From contig NZ_OX216966.1 of NCBI RefSeq assembly GCF_945605565.1, forward strand, positions 1,857,501 through 1,921,500: DNA of 64,000 bases, in the 5' to 3' direction. The position numbers and the translations under genes were made by a program. Source of the stretch: Paenibacillus dendritiformis. Lineage in GTDB: Bacteria > Bacillota > Bacilli > Paenibacillales > Paenibacillaceae. Of this stretch, positions 17,677-26,266 are shown piece by piece (position 1 is the first letter of the stretch; every line of letters begins with the position of its first letter). The notes beneath the pieces are model-generated. The model was not told the DNA's origin and made no database searches. It was given only the letters and a program-made list of their open reading frames with translations.

Positions 17677-17696
17677 GCCTAGGCTGAACCGAACAG

Positions 17697-17733
17697 AGCC
17701 GCTTCCTTGACTATCGTCAGGGGCGGCTTTTTT
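17697..17733 (+). terminator. Intrinsic terminator after hflX
   Basis: AGCCGC/GCGGCT outer stem enclosing a partly paired loop (CTTGAC/GTCAGG), followed by six T. Confidence 0.75.
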
Positions 17734-17777
17734 GCATAGTCGGGTTGGGAGGAAGAGGGGGATGAGGCGGTTCGCGC

Positions 17778-18674
17778 TCAGGCCCGGTTCGAACGCTGCA
17801 TATGGCGGTATTTCAAGGGCGTACAGCCCGTCAACTCCTTGAAAATGCGCCCGAAATGGGTCAGGCTCTCGAAGCCGACCCGTTCCGCGATAATCCCCAT
17901 CTTGGCATCGGTATCCCGCAGCAGGAGGCGCGCTTCCTTGATGCGTACGTTGTTCACGTATTCGACCAGCGTGAAGCCGGTGCTGTCCTTGAACATTTTG
18001 CAGAAGTATGAGGGACTGATATAAAACTGCCGGGAAATCGAATCCAGCGTAATGCGCTGGCTGTAGTTCTCGTTGATGAAGTTGACGATGGCGATGCTTT
18101 TGGGATGGACCTGCTGCGGGCAGGCTGCATGCTGGTGTTGGCTGCTGTCTGCCTTGCGCTTCAAATAGATGAGCAGCTCCATAAGCAAAATTTTGACATA
18201 ATACGCATAGCCCGGGGGCTGGCGCAGTGATTCATGCACCATCCGGTCGAACAGCCCCTCTACCGTGCTCTGCTCGCTGCCGTCGAGACGGAGCAGATGC
18301 GTATCGGCCTGGAAGGTAGAGAACACGTCGAAATCCCCTTCCTTCGGGAGCAGGTCCGCGATGAATTCCCGCTTGAACTGAAGCGTGATGCGTTCGAAGG
18401 CTGCGCCGCTCGAATTGACCAGCTTGTGAATCTCGTTGACGTTAATGAACAGCAGCATGCCGCTCACCAGATGGTAGGTCTTATCCCCGACGAAGTACGA
18501 TAATTCGCCCGAGACAAGATAGAAAATCTCATAGGCGTCATGGTAATGACGCGAAGGCATGCTGGAACGGATCTTCCGTTCCCGGCTAATGTCGAAGATA
18601 TCCGATTCATAGAAATTCGTCTCTTTGGCATCGGTCGTATCCAAGGCGATCAGCTCCATTGGGTTGATGTGCAT
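17778..18674 (-). CDS. AraC-family transcriptional regulator
   Basis: This roughly 298-residue regulator has an N-terminal cupin-like ligand domain (SRHYHDAYEIFYLVSGE, about residues 40-60) and a C-terminal pair of helix-turn-helix motifs (about 195-290) ending with GFESLTHFGRIFKELTGCTP and LKYR, typical of AraC/XylS proteins. It probably senses a sugar or related small molecule. The ATG at 18674 is chosen; a TTG at 18704 is also in frame and neither has a strong ribosome site. It lies alone and convergent with hflX; no obvious target gene is adjacent. Confidence 0.82.
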   Translation of the reverse strand: MHINPMELIALDTTDAKETNFYESDIFDISRERKIRSSMPSRHYHDAYEIFYLVSGELSYFVGDKTYHLVSGMLLFINVNEIHKLVNSSGAAFERITLQFKREFIADLLPKEGDFDVFSTFQADTHLLRLDGSEQSTVEGLFDRMVHESLRQPPGYAYYVKILLMELLIYLKRKADSSQHQHAACPQQVHPKSIAIVNFINENYSQRITLDSISRQFYISPSYFCKMFKDSTGFTLVEYVNNVRIKEARLLLRDTDAKMGIIAERVGFESLTHFGRIFKELTGCTPLKYRHMQRSNRA

Positions 18675-18874
18675 CAGTGTACCGCAGGATCGGAGGGAAA
18701 ACAAGGATATACCAGCGGAATCAGGCCTAGATTCAACATATATTATTATTGTTGTCTTTTGTCAGTTCATGAGTCGAAAGAATTAGGAAAAATGTCATAA
18801 CATCTGAATTTTCTTATAGTAAAATAGGCGGGTATGGTGGTATATTTAGACATATAGAAAAAGGGGGTCTTATC

Positions 18875-19576
18875 TTGAGAAAGAAATCAGCAGCCATCAG
18901 TGTGGCAACACTTCTTCTAGGGATGACGGTGGCTGGATGCAGCGGCGGCGATTCCGCGACGGCCGAGCTGGAGAAGAAAATAGCGGCATTGGAGAAAGAA
19001 AATGCGGAACTGAAAGCAACCTTGGGCAATGCGGATGCGAGTAAAGCCGATGGAGAGAAGAAGGAGAACGCAGGCAACGACAGCGCCGGCAAGTCAGAGG
19101 AGACGTCTGACAAAGATTCTGCTCCGGCAGACAAAGCCAAAAGGATCGAAGCGAAAAAGCCGCTCGAAATCGCTGATTTTGCCGAGCTGACCATTCAAGG
19201 AGCGAAGCTCGGCAACAAGATTACGCCGCCGAACCCGGACAGCTTCTACTCCTATTATGAAGTGAAGGATGCTTCCAACACCTACTTCGACACCGTGATC
19301 AAGGTCAAGAGCTTGCTCACCGAAGGGAAATCGGCGGATGAGTTCGTTTCGGTCAAGGTCATCTACGATAATAAATATGAATATAACGCATTTTCCACGA
19401 TCGAGGATAAAGGCGGGGCGGACTTTACCTATACCAATATTACCAGGATCGAACCGCTGAAAACGGGCACGCTTCATTTCATTGCCGAGGTGCCTGCCGA
19501 AGTGGCGAAGGACAAGAAGCCGATCCAGGTCATCATCTCCAGCAACGGTGAGGATTATACATATACTTATCGTTAG
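18875..19576 (+). CDS. Exported lipoprotein with coiled coil and DUF4352-like domain
   Basis: This 233-residue lipoprotein has lipobox TVAGC and a TTG start after AAAGGGGGTC. A short coiled coil (ELEKKIAALEKENAELKA) and a charged linker rich in Lys/Asp/Ser are followed by a beta-rich C-terminal domain (about residues 95-233, DFAELTIQGAKLGNKI to the end) resembling DUF4352-type immunoglobulin-like domains. It should be surface-anchored; function is unknown. A perfect 9-bp hairpin (19585-19604) with a 2-base loop follows the stop without a T-run. The remaining gap to 19888 holds only the ribosome site of the next gene. Confidence 0.65.
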   Translation: MRKKSAAISVATLLLGMTVAGCSGGDSATAELEKKIAALEKENAELKATLGNADASKADGEKKENAGNDSAGKSEETSDKDSAPADKAKRIEAKKPLEIADFAELTIQGAKLGNKITPPNPDSFYSYYEVKDASNTYFDTVIKVKSLLTEGKSADEFVSVKVIYDNKYEYNAFSTIEDKGGADFTYTNITRIEPLKTGTLHFIAEVPAEVAKDKKPIQVIISSNGEDYTYTYR

Positions 19577-19888
19577 AAAATGTTCCATCTTGCGTGCAAG
19601 ATGGTATATCGAATCGAATTCTGCATCCAAGTGCGGGCCTCCAGAAAGTAAGTTTTCCTGAGAGGTTCGCATTTTTATTTTATCCGGCTCACCGGCCTGC
19701 GAGACGACAAGGTGTTCTTCTTCTGCTGCGGGCTGTATGAGCGTCTCGCCCGCAATGGGCAAGCCGCTTCGCATCGTACGGGAGCCCCGGGGGCTGAACC
19801 GGTAAAATACAAGGCATGGCCCCGGCCGATGCAGGCATACAATCTATCAATCGGATGTGAACCCTATTGAATCGAGGAGGCCGGTTGG

Positions 19889-21274
19889 ATGAAGAAGACA
19901 GGGATTGGGTTGCGCATAGGCCTGCTGGCCGGGGCAGTGGCGCTTGCCTTGGCGCCGGGCGCTGCGAGCCTGGCGGCTGCGGCGGCTGGCGGTTCTGACG
20001 CGGCAGAGCCGGGAGACCGAATTGCGGCCATGAAGCAGGACGAACGGGCTCAGTACTTCGAGCAAGCGGAGAAGAGACTGGCCGAAGCGGAACGGAAGCT
20101 CGCGCAATCGAAGGCGCTGTATCTGGACGTTCCGTATTCCAGCATCGACAGCAAGCTGCTTGACGCGAAGCTGGCTTACGCCCGGGCCGCCTCGGACGAT
20201 AGCGAGCGCGACGCCGCGCAGCTCAGCCAACAGGTGGCGGCGTTGGAACGGTTCCTGACGGAGGCGGAGCATTTGAATACGGAGTCCCGGAAGGTGGAGC
20301 TGCGCGGCATCCGGCTGCGGGTAAGCCCGAGCCCGGGCGATAACGAGGCCGGCCGGGTGCGGGAGCGGCTGGAGCGCATCAAGGCCGCGCATTTCAACGC
20401 GGTCTATCTGGAGACCGCGGATCGGGTGGGAGCGGAGTCGGATCAGGGCTCGAGGGCGAAACCGAGTGCGACTGTGAGCGCGTCCGGGACCGCAAATCCG
20501 GACGAGGCCGTGAACCCGGCCGCGAATCCGGGTGTGACTGCGCCGAACGCGAGTCTGGAAGCGTCCGCGAAACCGAGTGCGAGCCCGGGCGTGATCGCGA
20601 ACCCGAGCGCGAGTGCGGCCGCGAACCCGCTCCCCGCAAGCCCACCGCCAGCGACGAGCCTTACGTTAGATGTTATGCAGGTGTACATCGATGAGGGGGT
20701 AAAACTCGGCTTGGCCGTTTATGCCGGGGAAGCCGGCCCGTTCGGCGGCAAGCAGGGTGCTGCCATTGCGGACATCCGCATCGGCGCGGAGACGGAGCCG
20801 GCGGCGGTAAGGGAGCTGATTCGGCAGAATGGAGCGGATCATGGCCTTGGCGCGATCATCACGGGGGAAGAGGAGTTCTTCGCTGGCGGTTATGAACGCG
20901 AGCTGTGGTTCGGCCTGTACCGCAACCAGGCGGTCCTGCCGGAACGTGACGCTACGAAGCCGGTCCGCGTACTGCTGGAGCAGATGTCCCGCAAGGTGGG
21001 CGCGATCTATGTCCCGTTCGGCGGGATGAGCGGAGCCGCTGCGGAACGATATAAGCCGCTGCTGGACCTGCTGGCGTCGTCGCTCTCGCGCACGCCTCAA
21101 TGGAGTGGCAATGCCGCCGCTTCGATGCGGGATACCTTGATTCAGCTGCGGGAATATATTCACCAGGACACGGAAGTGAAGGAAGAAGTGCGGAACCGGA
21201 TGGACGAGGATATCGATCAGTGCATCGAGCTGTTGGATGCGCATTTGGCAGCACATCGAGAAACGGGGCGATGA
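19889..21274 (+). CDS. Exported protein with degenerate GHL10-like domain and low-complexity insert
   Basis: This 461-residue protein has a signal peptide (to about residue 33) and a coiled-coil segment (QYFEQAEKRLAEAERKLAQS). A domain starting VELRGIRLRVSPS and RLERIKAAHFNAVYLET resembles the first strands of GHL10/family-10-like TIM barrels. It is interrupted by about 65 residues of Ala/Pro/Ser/Asn-rich repeats (about 190-255) before the barrel seems to resume with VYIDEGVKLGLAVYAG. Catalytic residues cannot be identified, so it may be a non-catalytic relative. The ATG follows GAGGAGG. Assignment to GHL10 is tentative. Confidence 0.55.
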   Translation: MKKTGIGLRIGLLAGAVALALAPGAASLAAAAAGGSDAAEPGDRIAAMKQDERAQYFEQAEKRLAEAERKLAQSKALYLDVPYSSIDSKLLDAKLAYARAASDDSERDAAQLSQQVAALERFLTEAEHLNTESRKVELRGIRLRVSPSPGDNEAGRVRERLERIKAAHFNAVYLETADRVGAESDQGSRAKPSATVSASGTANPDEAVNPAANPGVTAPNASLEASAKPSASPGVIANPSASAAANPLPASPPPATSLTLDVMQVYIDEGVKLGLAVYAGEAGPFGGKQGAAIADIRIGAETEPAAVRELIRQNGADHGLGAIITGEEEFFAGGYERELWFGLYRNQAVLPERDATKPVRVLLEQMSRKVGAIYVPFGGMSGAAAERYKPLLDLLASSLSRTPQWSGNAAASMRDTLIQLREYIHQDTEVKEEVRNRMDEDIDQCIELLDAHLAAHRETGR

Positions 21275-21451
21275 GGCGGCGCGGGCTTTTTGCAAGGGGG
21301 GTAAGGGTGGTGCGTTTGTAAGCGCTCTATTGAGAGGGATGCATTGCAAGAGGCTGACCTCTTCTACTGCGGCGAGCTTGAGCTGCTGTGATGCAAGCTG
21401 ATCTGCTGCGCTGCAAGCGGCTGAGCCGCCACGGCTCTGCGCGCGGCCAGG

Positions 21452-21642
21452 GCCAATCCTGCAAAAGTGCAGCAATCGTCTCATTGGTGAGCCCCCGATG
21501 CGCCAATCCTGCAAAAGTGCAGCATTTTGCCCGTCGAATCGCGGAATGAAGCAGAACCGCGTGAAATTGATGTACTTTTACAGGAATTCCTGCTTCGATG
21601 CGCATTTTACGGTGAAAATCCTGCTCCTGCGCAGGAATTTTA
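21452..21642. repeat. Short palindromic repeat cluster B (about 4 copies)
   Basis: Two near-identical copies of AATCCTGCAAAAGTGCAGCA (21455 and 21505) and two inverted or diverged copies (about 21567 and 21614) of the family also seen at 10.1 and 45 kb. The core CTGCAaaagTGCAG can form a small hairpin. No gene lies in 21275-22039. Confidence 0.6.
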
Positions 21643-21709
21643 TCCCGCCGTACCGGCAACCCAACAGCAGACGCATCAAGTCGCGAAGGATGAAGGAGAT
21701 GTGTGTTCG

Positions 21710-21790
21710 GATACGCTAAGATACGGTAGGATACAGAGGATATAGTGGATACTATACGACACGGAGGACACTGGAGGATACTTTCGATCC
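21710..21790. repeat. Degenerate 10-bp tandem repeat
   Basis: About eight units of a roughly 10-base motif related to GGATACGGTA run in register (GATACGCTA, GATACGGTAG, GATACAGAGG, GATATAGTGG and so on). No gene covers it. It is followed by an 11-bp perfect hairpin (21858-21886). Confidence 0.45.
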
Positions 21791-22039
21791 GGTAGGAAGC
21801 GGCGGGATAACAGCTACGGTACAGTAACAGAGATCCCAGACAAAAGAACGGAAGAATAGAACGGCATGTCTGCGGCATGCCGTTCTTCGGCGTTCCGGGC
21901 TTCCGTTACGAATGCAAGCGGTCTCGGCGCGGTTACGGGCGCCAGGCCCAAGCCCAGAAGGGGCCGCTGCCGCCCGCCAGAGCCCGGCCGCTGCCGCCAG
22001 GCCCCGGCCGCGGCGGTGCTTGCCCGCCGGTCGGGCTTT

Positions 22040-22405
22040 TTATTGGCCGACGAGCACGAAGACGTTGCGGTCCGGCGCCTCCATGACGGCCACATGGCCC
22101 GATTCCGTCGGAAAAGGCTTGCGAATCCAGCTGATATCGGTTCTGACGGACAGTGCTTCATAAGTTTCGCGGACGTCTTCGACATAGAATTCAATGTCGG
22201 CCGTCTGGAGATCGGGATTATTCTGCAGGACGAGCTCGGAGCTTTTGTCGTCCGGGAACTTCATTCCGGCCAAGGTCCATGTTCCGCCGTCGCCGAGAGG
22301 CCGCTCGATGCGCCAATGCTCCGTCAAGCCGAGCGATTGGTAGAACTCGATCGAGGTCTCGATGTTTGCGGTGTACAGAGCGACGCATTCCAGTCTTTTG
22401 AACAT
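22040..22405 (-). CDS. VOC-family (glyoxalase/bleomycin-resistance-like) protein
   Basis: This 121-residue protein has the vicinal-oxygen-chelate fold: LECVALYTANIETSIEFYQSLGL at the N-terminus and ADIEFYVEDVRETYEAL in the second half, ending GHVAVMEAPDRNVFVLVG. A single-domain protein of this length would act as a dimer, binding a metal and a small molecule. The start at 22405 is chosen for AGGAGGAA 10 bases upstream; an in-frame upstream extension is unlikely. It is divergently transcribed from the WYL regulator, with a 158-base shared promoter region, so that regulator probably controls it. Confidence 0.8.
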   Translation of the reverse strand: MFKRLECVALYTANIETSIEFYQSLGLTEHWRIERPLGDGGTWTLAGMKFPDDKSSELVLQNNPDLQTADIEFYVEDVRETYEALSVRTDISWIRKPFPTESGHVAVMEAPDRNVFVLVGQ

Positions 22406-22563
22406 AGTTGTTATTCCTCCTAGCAGTTGTTGTGCCGTGCTTGTGTCTACTGTATCATCTATATACGTCATAATTTGTCGTAGATAGAAAAGAAGTTGTC
22501 CCCATGAATGCAGAACACGGCGCGTTCACGATGGATGTGCCGGGAACAGAAGAGGAACGATGC

Positions 22564-23529
22564 ATGCAAAAAGCGAAAAGGCTGATCGAGTTAATGATGC
22601 TTATCAACAAAAAACAGCAATTTACGGCGCGCGATTTGGCGGAAGCATGCGGCGTATCGCTGCGAACCATCCAACGAGATCTGCGCGACCTGGAGGAGCT
22701 GGGCGTGCCGCTGTATGCCGAATTCGGGCCTAAGGGCGGTTACAGGCTCCTCAAGGAGAAGCTGCTGCCCCCGCTGACGTTCACGGAGAACGAGGCGGTT
22801 GCGATGTTCTTCGCCTATCAGTCGCTGCACAACTACGCGTCAATACCGTTCGGGGAGGAGGCCGTCTCGGCGCTGAGCAAGTTCTACAATGTTCTGCCCC
22901 CGAACGCGAAGCGGACCATCGACCGTCTGAAGGACTGCATTCAATTCTGGACCCCGCGGAGAGAGCAGGAGGCTCCGTTTTTGCAGCAATTATTGGAGGC
23001 GGCTGTCGAGCGGCAAGTCATTGCGATCCGCTACGATTCGGCGCAGGGAGAGAATGAACGTGACATCGTGCCACTTGGGTTATATGCGCATAACGGCTAT
23101 TGGTATTGCCCGGCCTATTGCTTCCGGAAGCAAGCCTACCGCTTGTTCCGAGCGGACTATATCAGAGCGCTGGAGTCGCGGGAGCCATTGGAGCCAGAGA
23201 TGCGGAGGCAGATTAAGAAGTTGATAACGCTCGAGCAATGGTTCCTGCCGCCTGAACGGCAGCATACCGTATCGCTGCGGGTGGAATTGACCCGCTTGGG
23301 GGTGAGGAAATGCGAGGCCGATCCATGGCTCGATAAAGCGATCACGCGGCATGAAGACGGAACGGGCACGATCGAGACCCGTATTGGCGAGGGCGAGATC
23401 GGATACTATGCGGAGCGGATATTCGGCTTGGGCACGGATGCCTTCGTTAAGGAGCCTCCCGAGTTGATCAACACCATCGTAGACAAGCTGGAGCAGCTTC
23501 GCAGCCGGTACGGTGCTAATCAGGCTTAG
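22564..23529 (+). CDS. YafY-type HTH/WYL-domain transcriptional regulator
   Basis: This roughly 321-residue regulator has an N-terminal HTH_11 winged helix (FTARDLAEACGVSLRTIQRDL), a linker domain, and a WYL domain (VIAIRYDSAQGENERDIVPLG, then YWYCPAYCFRKQAYRLFRAD; about residues 150-205) and a WCX C-terminal extension. WYL domains sense nucleotides or other small ligands. The start at ATG 22564 follows AGAGGA with 7-base spacing; an ATG at 22504 is in frame but has no good site. It is divergent from the VOC gene, its likely target. Confidence 0.82.
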   Translation: MQKAKRLIELMMLINKKQQFTARDLAEACGVSLRTIQRDLRDLEELGVPLYAEFGPKGGYRLLKEKLLPPLTFTENEAVAMFFAYQSLHNYASIPFGEEAVSALSKFYNVLPPNAKRTIDRLKDCIQFWTPRREQEAPFLQQLLEAAVERQVIAIRYDSAQGENERDIVPLGLYAHNGYWYCPAYCFRKQAYRLFRADYIRALESREPLEPEMRRQIKKLITLEQWFLPPERQHTVSLRVELTRLGVRKCEADPWLDKAITRHEDGTGTIETRIGEGEIGYYAERIFGLGTDAFVKEPPELINTIVDKLEQLRSRYGANQA

Positions 23530-23786
23530 GGCATCAAGCCATAAGCTCAACATGAAAATGAAGCAAAACCATGAACGGAAACCGACCGGAGAAGGAACGG
23601 CAAAAGACTGGCTCCTGCCGGCGATTCGAGATATGATGAATTTATTCGAAGCAAGACTTGTGCTGGCGTGGAAGAACTGCGCGACAGTACTTACGTTTCC
23701 TGGTATCATCATCATGATAGGATTGTCAGGGCATACGGCGGGAGTGACAGGGCTGAGCCGACAGCAGAGACGGAGGTCAGAGGACG

Positions 23787-24866
23787 ATGGGAGACAACAA
23801 TATCACGGCGGCGATGATTCAATCGGTAACCTTGGATGACGTGAACGATACGCTGGTCATCCTGGACCAGACCATGCTGCCGAACGAGAAAGTATTTCTC
23901 AGGCTCAAGGAATTGAAGGATATTTGGGACGCGATCTACCATCTCAAGGTACGAGGCGCTCCGGCGATCGGCATTGCCGCGGGGTACGGACTGTACCTGG
24001 GCGTCAAGGCTTCGGCGGCGGCGACGAAGGAAAAGCTGGCCGAAGATTTTGAGCGGGTCAAGGACTATCTCGCTTCCTCCCGTCCGACGGCGGTGAACCT
24101 GTTCTGGGCGCTGGATCGGATGGAGTCGCGCTTCCAGCGTGAGCTGAGTGGAAGCATCGCCGAGATCAAGGAAGCGCTGCGGCAGGAAGCGGAAGCGATC
24201 CGGGCCGAGGATGAGCAAGTCTGCGAGCAGATCGGCCGGCATGCCTTGTCCCTGCTGAAGCCGGGCTGGGGCATCTTGACGCACTGCAACGCGGGGGCGA
24301 TCGCGACGGCCAAATACGGCACGGCGCTGGCGCCCATCTATTTGGGCGAGGAGCAGGGGTACGGCTTCAAGGTGTATGCCGACGAGACGAGACCGCTGCT
24401 GCAAGGCGCGCGGCTGACAGCATGGGAGCTGCAGCAAGCGGGCATCGATGTCACGCTCATCTGTGACAACATGTCTTCCATCGTCATGAAGGAAGGCAAG
24501 ATTCAAGCCGTCCTGGTCGGCTGCGATCGCGTGGCGGCCAACGGAGATACGGCCAATAAGATCGGCACGTCGGCGGTAGCGATTCTGGCGAAGCACTACG
24601 GCATTCCGTTCTATGTGTGCGCGCCGTTGTCCACGGTCGATCTGCGGTGTGCGACAGGCGACGACATTCATATCGAATTGCGTCCGGATGAAGAGATTAC
24701 GAGCAAATGGTATGAAAAGCCGATGGCCCCGGAAGGGGTCAAAGTGTATAACCCGGCCTTCGATGTGACCGATCATGAGCATATCACGGCGATTGTTACG
24801 GAGAACGGCATTGCTTACCCGCCGTTCGCGGACAGTCTGCCCGCTATGTTCGCGAAGCGGAAATAA
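23787..24866 (+). CDS. mtnA: S-methyl-5-thioribose-1-phosphate isomerase
   Basis: This 359-residue enzyme converts methylthioribose-1-phosphate to methylthioribulose-1-phosphate in the methionine salvage pathway. Signatures are [28 protein letters not shown], the catalytic Cys in [10 protein letters not shown] (about residue 167) and the catalytic Asp in [10 protein letters not shown] (about residue 247), then NKIGT. Length is normal. The ATG follows GGAGGTCAGAGG. No other mtn genes are adjacent, so the pathway is split on this chromosome. No SAM-box leader was seen in the 257 bases upstream. Confidence 0.95.
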   Translation: MGDNNITAAMIQSVTLDDVNDTLVILDQTMLPNEKVFLRLKELKDIWDAIYHLKVRGAPAIGIAAGYGLYLGVKASAAATKEKLAEDFERVKDYLASSRPTAVNLFWALDRMESRFQRELSGSIAEIKEALRQEAEAIRAEDEQVCEQIGRHALSLLKPGWGILTHCNAGAIATAKYGTALAPIYLGEEQGYGFKVYADETRPLLQGARLTAWELQQAGIDVTLICDNMSSIVMKEGKIQAVLVGCDRVAANGDTANKIGTSAVAILAKHYGIPFYVCAPLSTVDLRCATGDDIHIELRPDEEITSKWYEKPMAPEGVKVYNPAFDVTDHEHITAIVTENGIAYPPFADSLPAMFAKRK

Positions 24867-24883
24867 CACCAGAAATGCAGCAG

Positions 24884-24913
24884 CCAGGCTCAGCATAGTG
24901 AGCCTGGTTTTTT
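24884..24913 (+). terminator. Intrinsic terminator after mtnA
   Basis: A perfect 9-bp stem CCAGGCTCA/TGAGCCTGG with a 6-base loop and six T. Confidence 0.9.
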
Positions 24914-25052
24914 GAGTTAATGCATAATAGTGACGAAATGGAAGAGGCAGCGTTTGCGCATTTGTGGCTTTTGCCGCCTCACAGGATCCGGATTGATGCT
25001 TTAACATCGCGGCATGCAAGAGTTCGATGTTCGAGGCTCCCGTTCAGTCCGT

Positions 25053-25775
25053 TCAGCCAGTATGATCCCCGCTCAGCTCTCCTCCGATGTCATGCAGATA
25101 ATTCGGAACCGGGTTCACCGGATATTGGCCGAAGGGCAGGATATAGGTTTCATGCCCCAACGGCCCGCCCCATTTTCGTTGATAGTAGCTATGGTACAGC
25201 GGAAATGTCACCTGATGGAGCAGCGTCAAGTACGGATCGGACTTCACCGTTGAGGCCCCGTCATTATAATGGGTTACGCCCAGGCCGGTATGGGCGATCT
25301 CGTACCCGGAGAGAAGCACCCTGCGGTACCAGTCCTGATCCGAGAAATACATCGGCAGCGCCGTGTCCCACGGTCCCGCGGCCTTCACGGCCTCCATCCG
25401 GAATGCCGCCAGCGTATCGAGGTTGGTAAACGCGAGGCCCCATCTTTGTCCTTCTTGCAGCCAGCGGTCCAACATGGCCAAAAAGGCTTCGGGTGTCCCC
25501 TCATGCGCTTCCGCGTCGCTGTGCATATAGAAGACGGCATCGCACTTCCGTTCCGCTCCCCAAGACTGCAGCAGGTTCTGCGACTGGCTGTGCGACAAGG
25601 GAACGGGCGGGACATAGACCGTGACCATCGAAGACAAGCCGGGAGTCCGGCGCAGCTCTTGCCCGGGCGAATTGTCAATCACGACCGTGTGCGGCCAATA
25701 GTGCCGTATGCTGCCTACCGCCCGGTACAGCAAGTCCAGCCGATTGACATAGAAAATGCCAACAATAAACTTCAC
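25053..25775 (-). CDS. Small GT2-like glycosyltransferase
   Basis: This 240-residue cytoplasmic protein has a GT-A-like fold: it starts KFIVGIFYVNRLDLLYRAV, has VVIDNSPG where GT2 enzymes have the first nucleotide-binding Asp, and DAVFYMHSDAEA as the DXD-like metal site. GPWDTALPMYFSDQDWYRRV serves as the acceptor/ED region. The GTG start at 25775 is supported by GGGAGGG 6 bases upstream. No membrane segments are present. It probably transfers a sugar from a nucleotide donor; donor and acceptor are unknown. It is monocistronic and divergent from the exopolysaccharide operon that starts 490 bases away, so a functional link is possible. Confidence 0.7.
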   Translation of the reverse strand: MKFIVGIFYVNRLDLLYRAVGSIRHYWPHTVVIDNSPGQELRRTPGLSSMVTVYVPPVPLSHSQSQNLLQSWGAERKCDAVFYMHSDAEAHEGTPEAFLAMLDRWLQEGQRWGLAFTNLDTLAAFRMEAVKAAGPWDTALPMYFSDQDWYRRVLLSGYEIAHTGLGVTHYNDGASTVKSDPYLTLLHQVTFPLYHSYYQRKWGGPLGHETYILPFGQYPVNPVPNYLHDIGGELSGDHTG

Positions 25776-26266
25776 GTATCTCCCTCCCTGCAGAGCTTGC
25801 CGGTTCAGCCGAGTTTTTCTACATACAATGCAGCCGCGAACCAATCCGCTTGTGGATTTGAGAATAAATAGGAGCCCAATATGAAAACAGGCATGTTCCG
25901 TGTCGCCCCTCCATTCAAGAAATTTCCCCCTCGCCAAGAGAAATTTATCCCATCAATTGTGACAAGGGACAAAAATATTTAACATTTACATTAATATTAC
26001 ATTTAGAGGTAAAATGACCCAAACTAAAGACTGCATTTGAAAAATCGCTATGTATTCGTTTTCTTGGATATTCATGCGGTTTTACTTTTGCATGCCAATT
26101 AGGATAGGTTTGATAGAGGAAATGGCTTAATCTGTAAAGTAAGGAGGCGAGAGGAGATGTTCCCGTTTGTTGAGATCGGCGTCAAGGAAGCTTGGCCCTG
26201 ACCTCAAAAAACGAGCAGTGCACCCAGAAATCAGCTGAATGTTAGAGAGAAAAAGGAGTGAGTGCC
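25776..26266. promoter_or_regulatory. Divergent intergenic region before the exopolysaccharide operon
   Basis: This 490-base, AT-rich gap contains two copies of ACATTTA 18 bases apart (25981-26005) and a mini-ORF at 26157-26201 encoding MFPFVEIGVKEAWP behind AAGGAGG with 9-base spacing. No convincing -35/-10 pair or terminator hairpin was identified. The size suggests complex regulation of the operon. Confidence 0.35.

Noticed and set aside
23530..23786. SAM-box riboswitch before mtnA
   Set aside because: No conserved SAM-I core (such as AGAGGTGGAGGGA) or terminator before the gene is visible.
23513..23839. Possible ORF between the WYL regulator and mtnA
   Set aside because: It has no ribosome site, overlaps both genes, and its translation is not protein-like.
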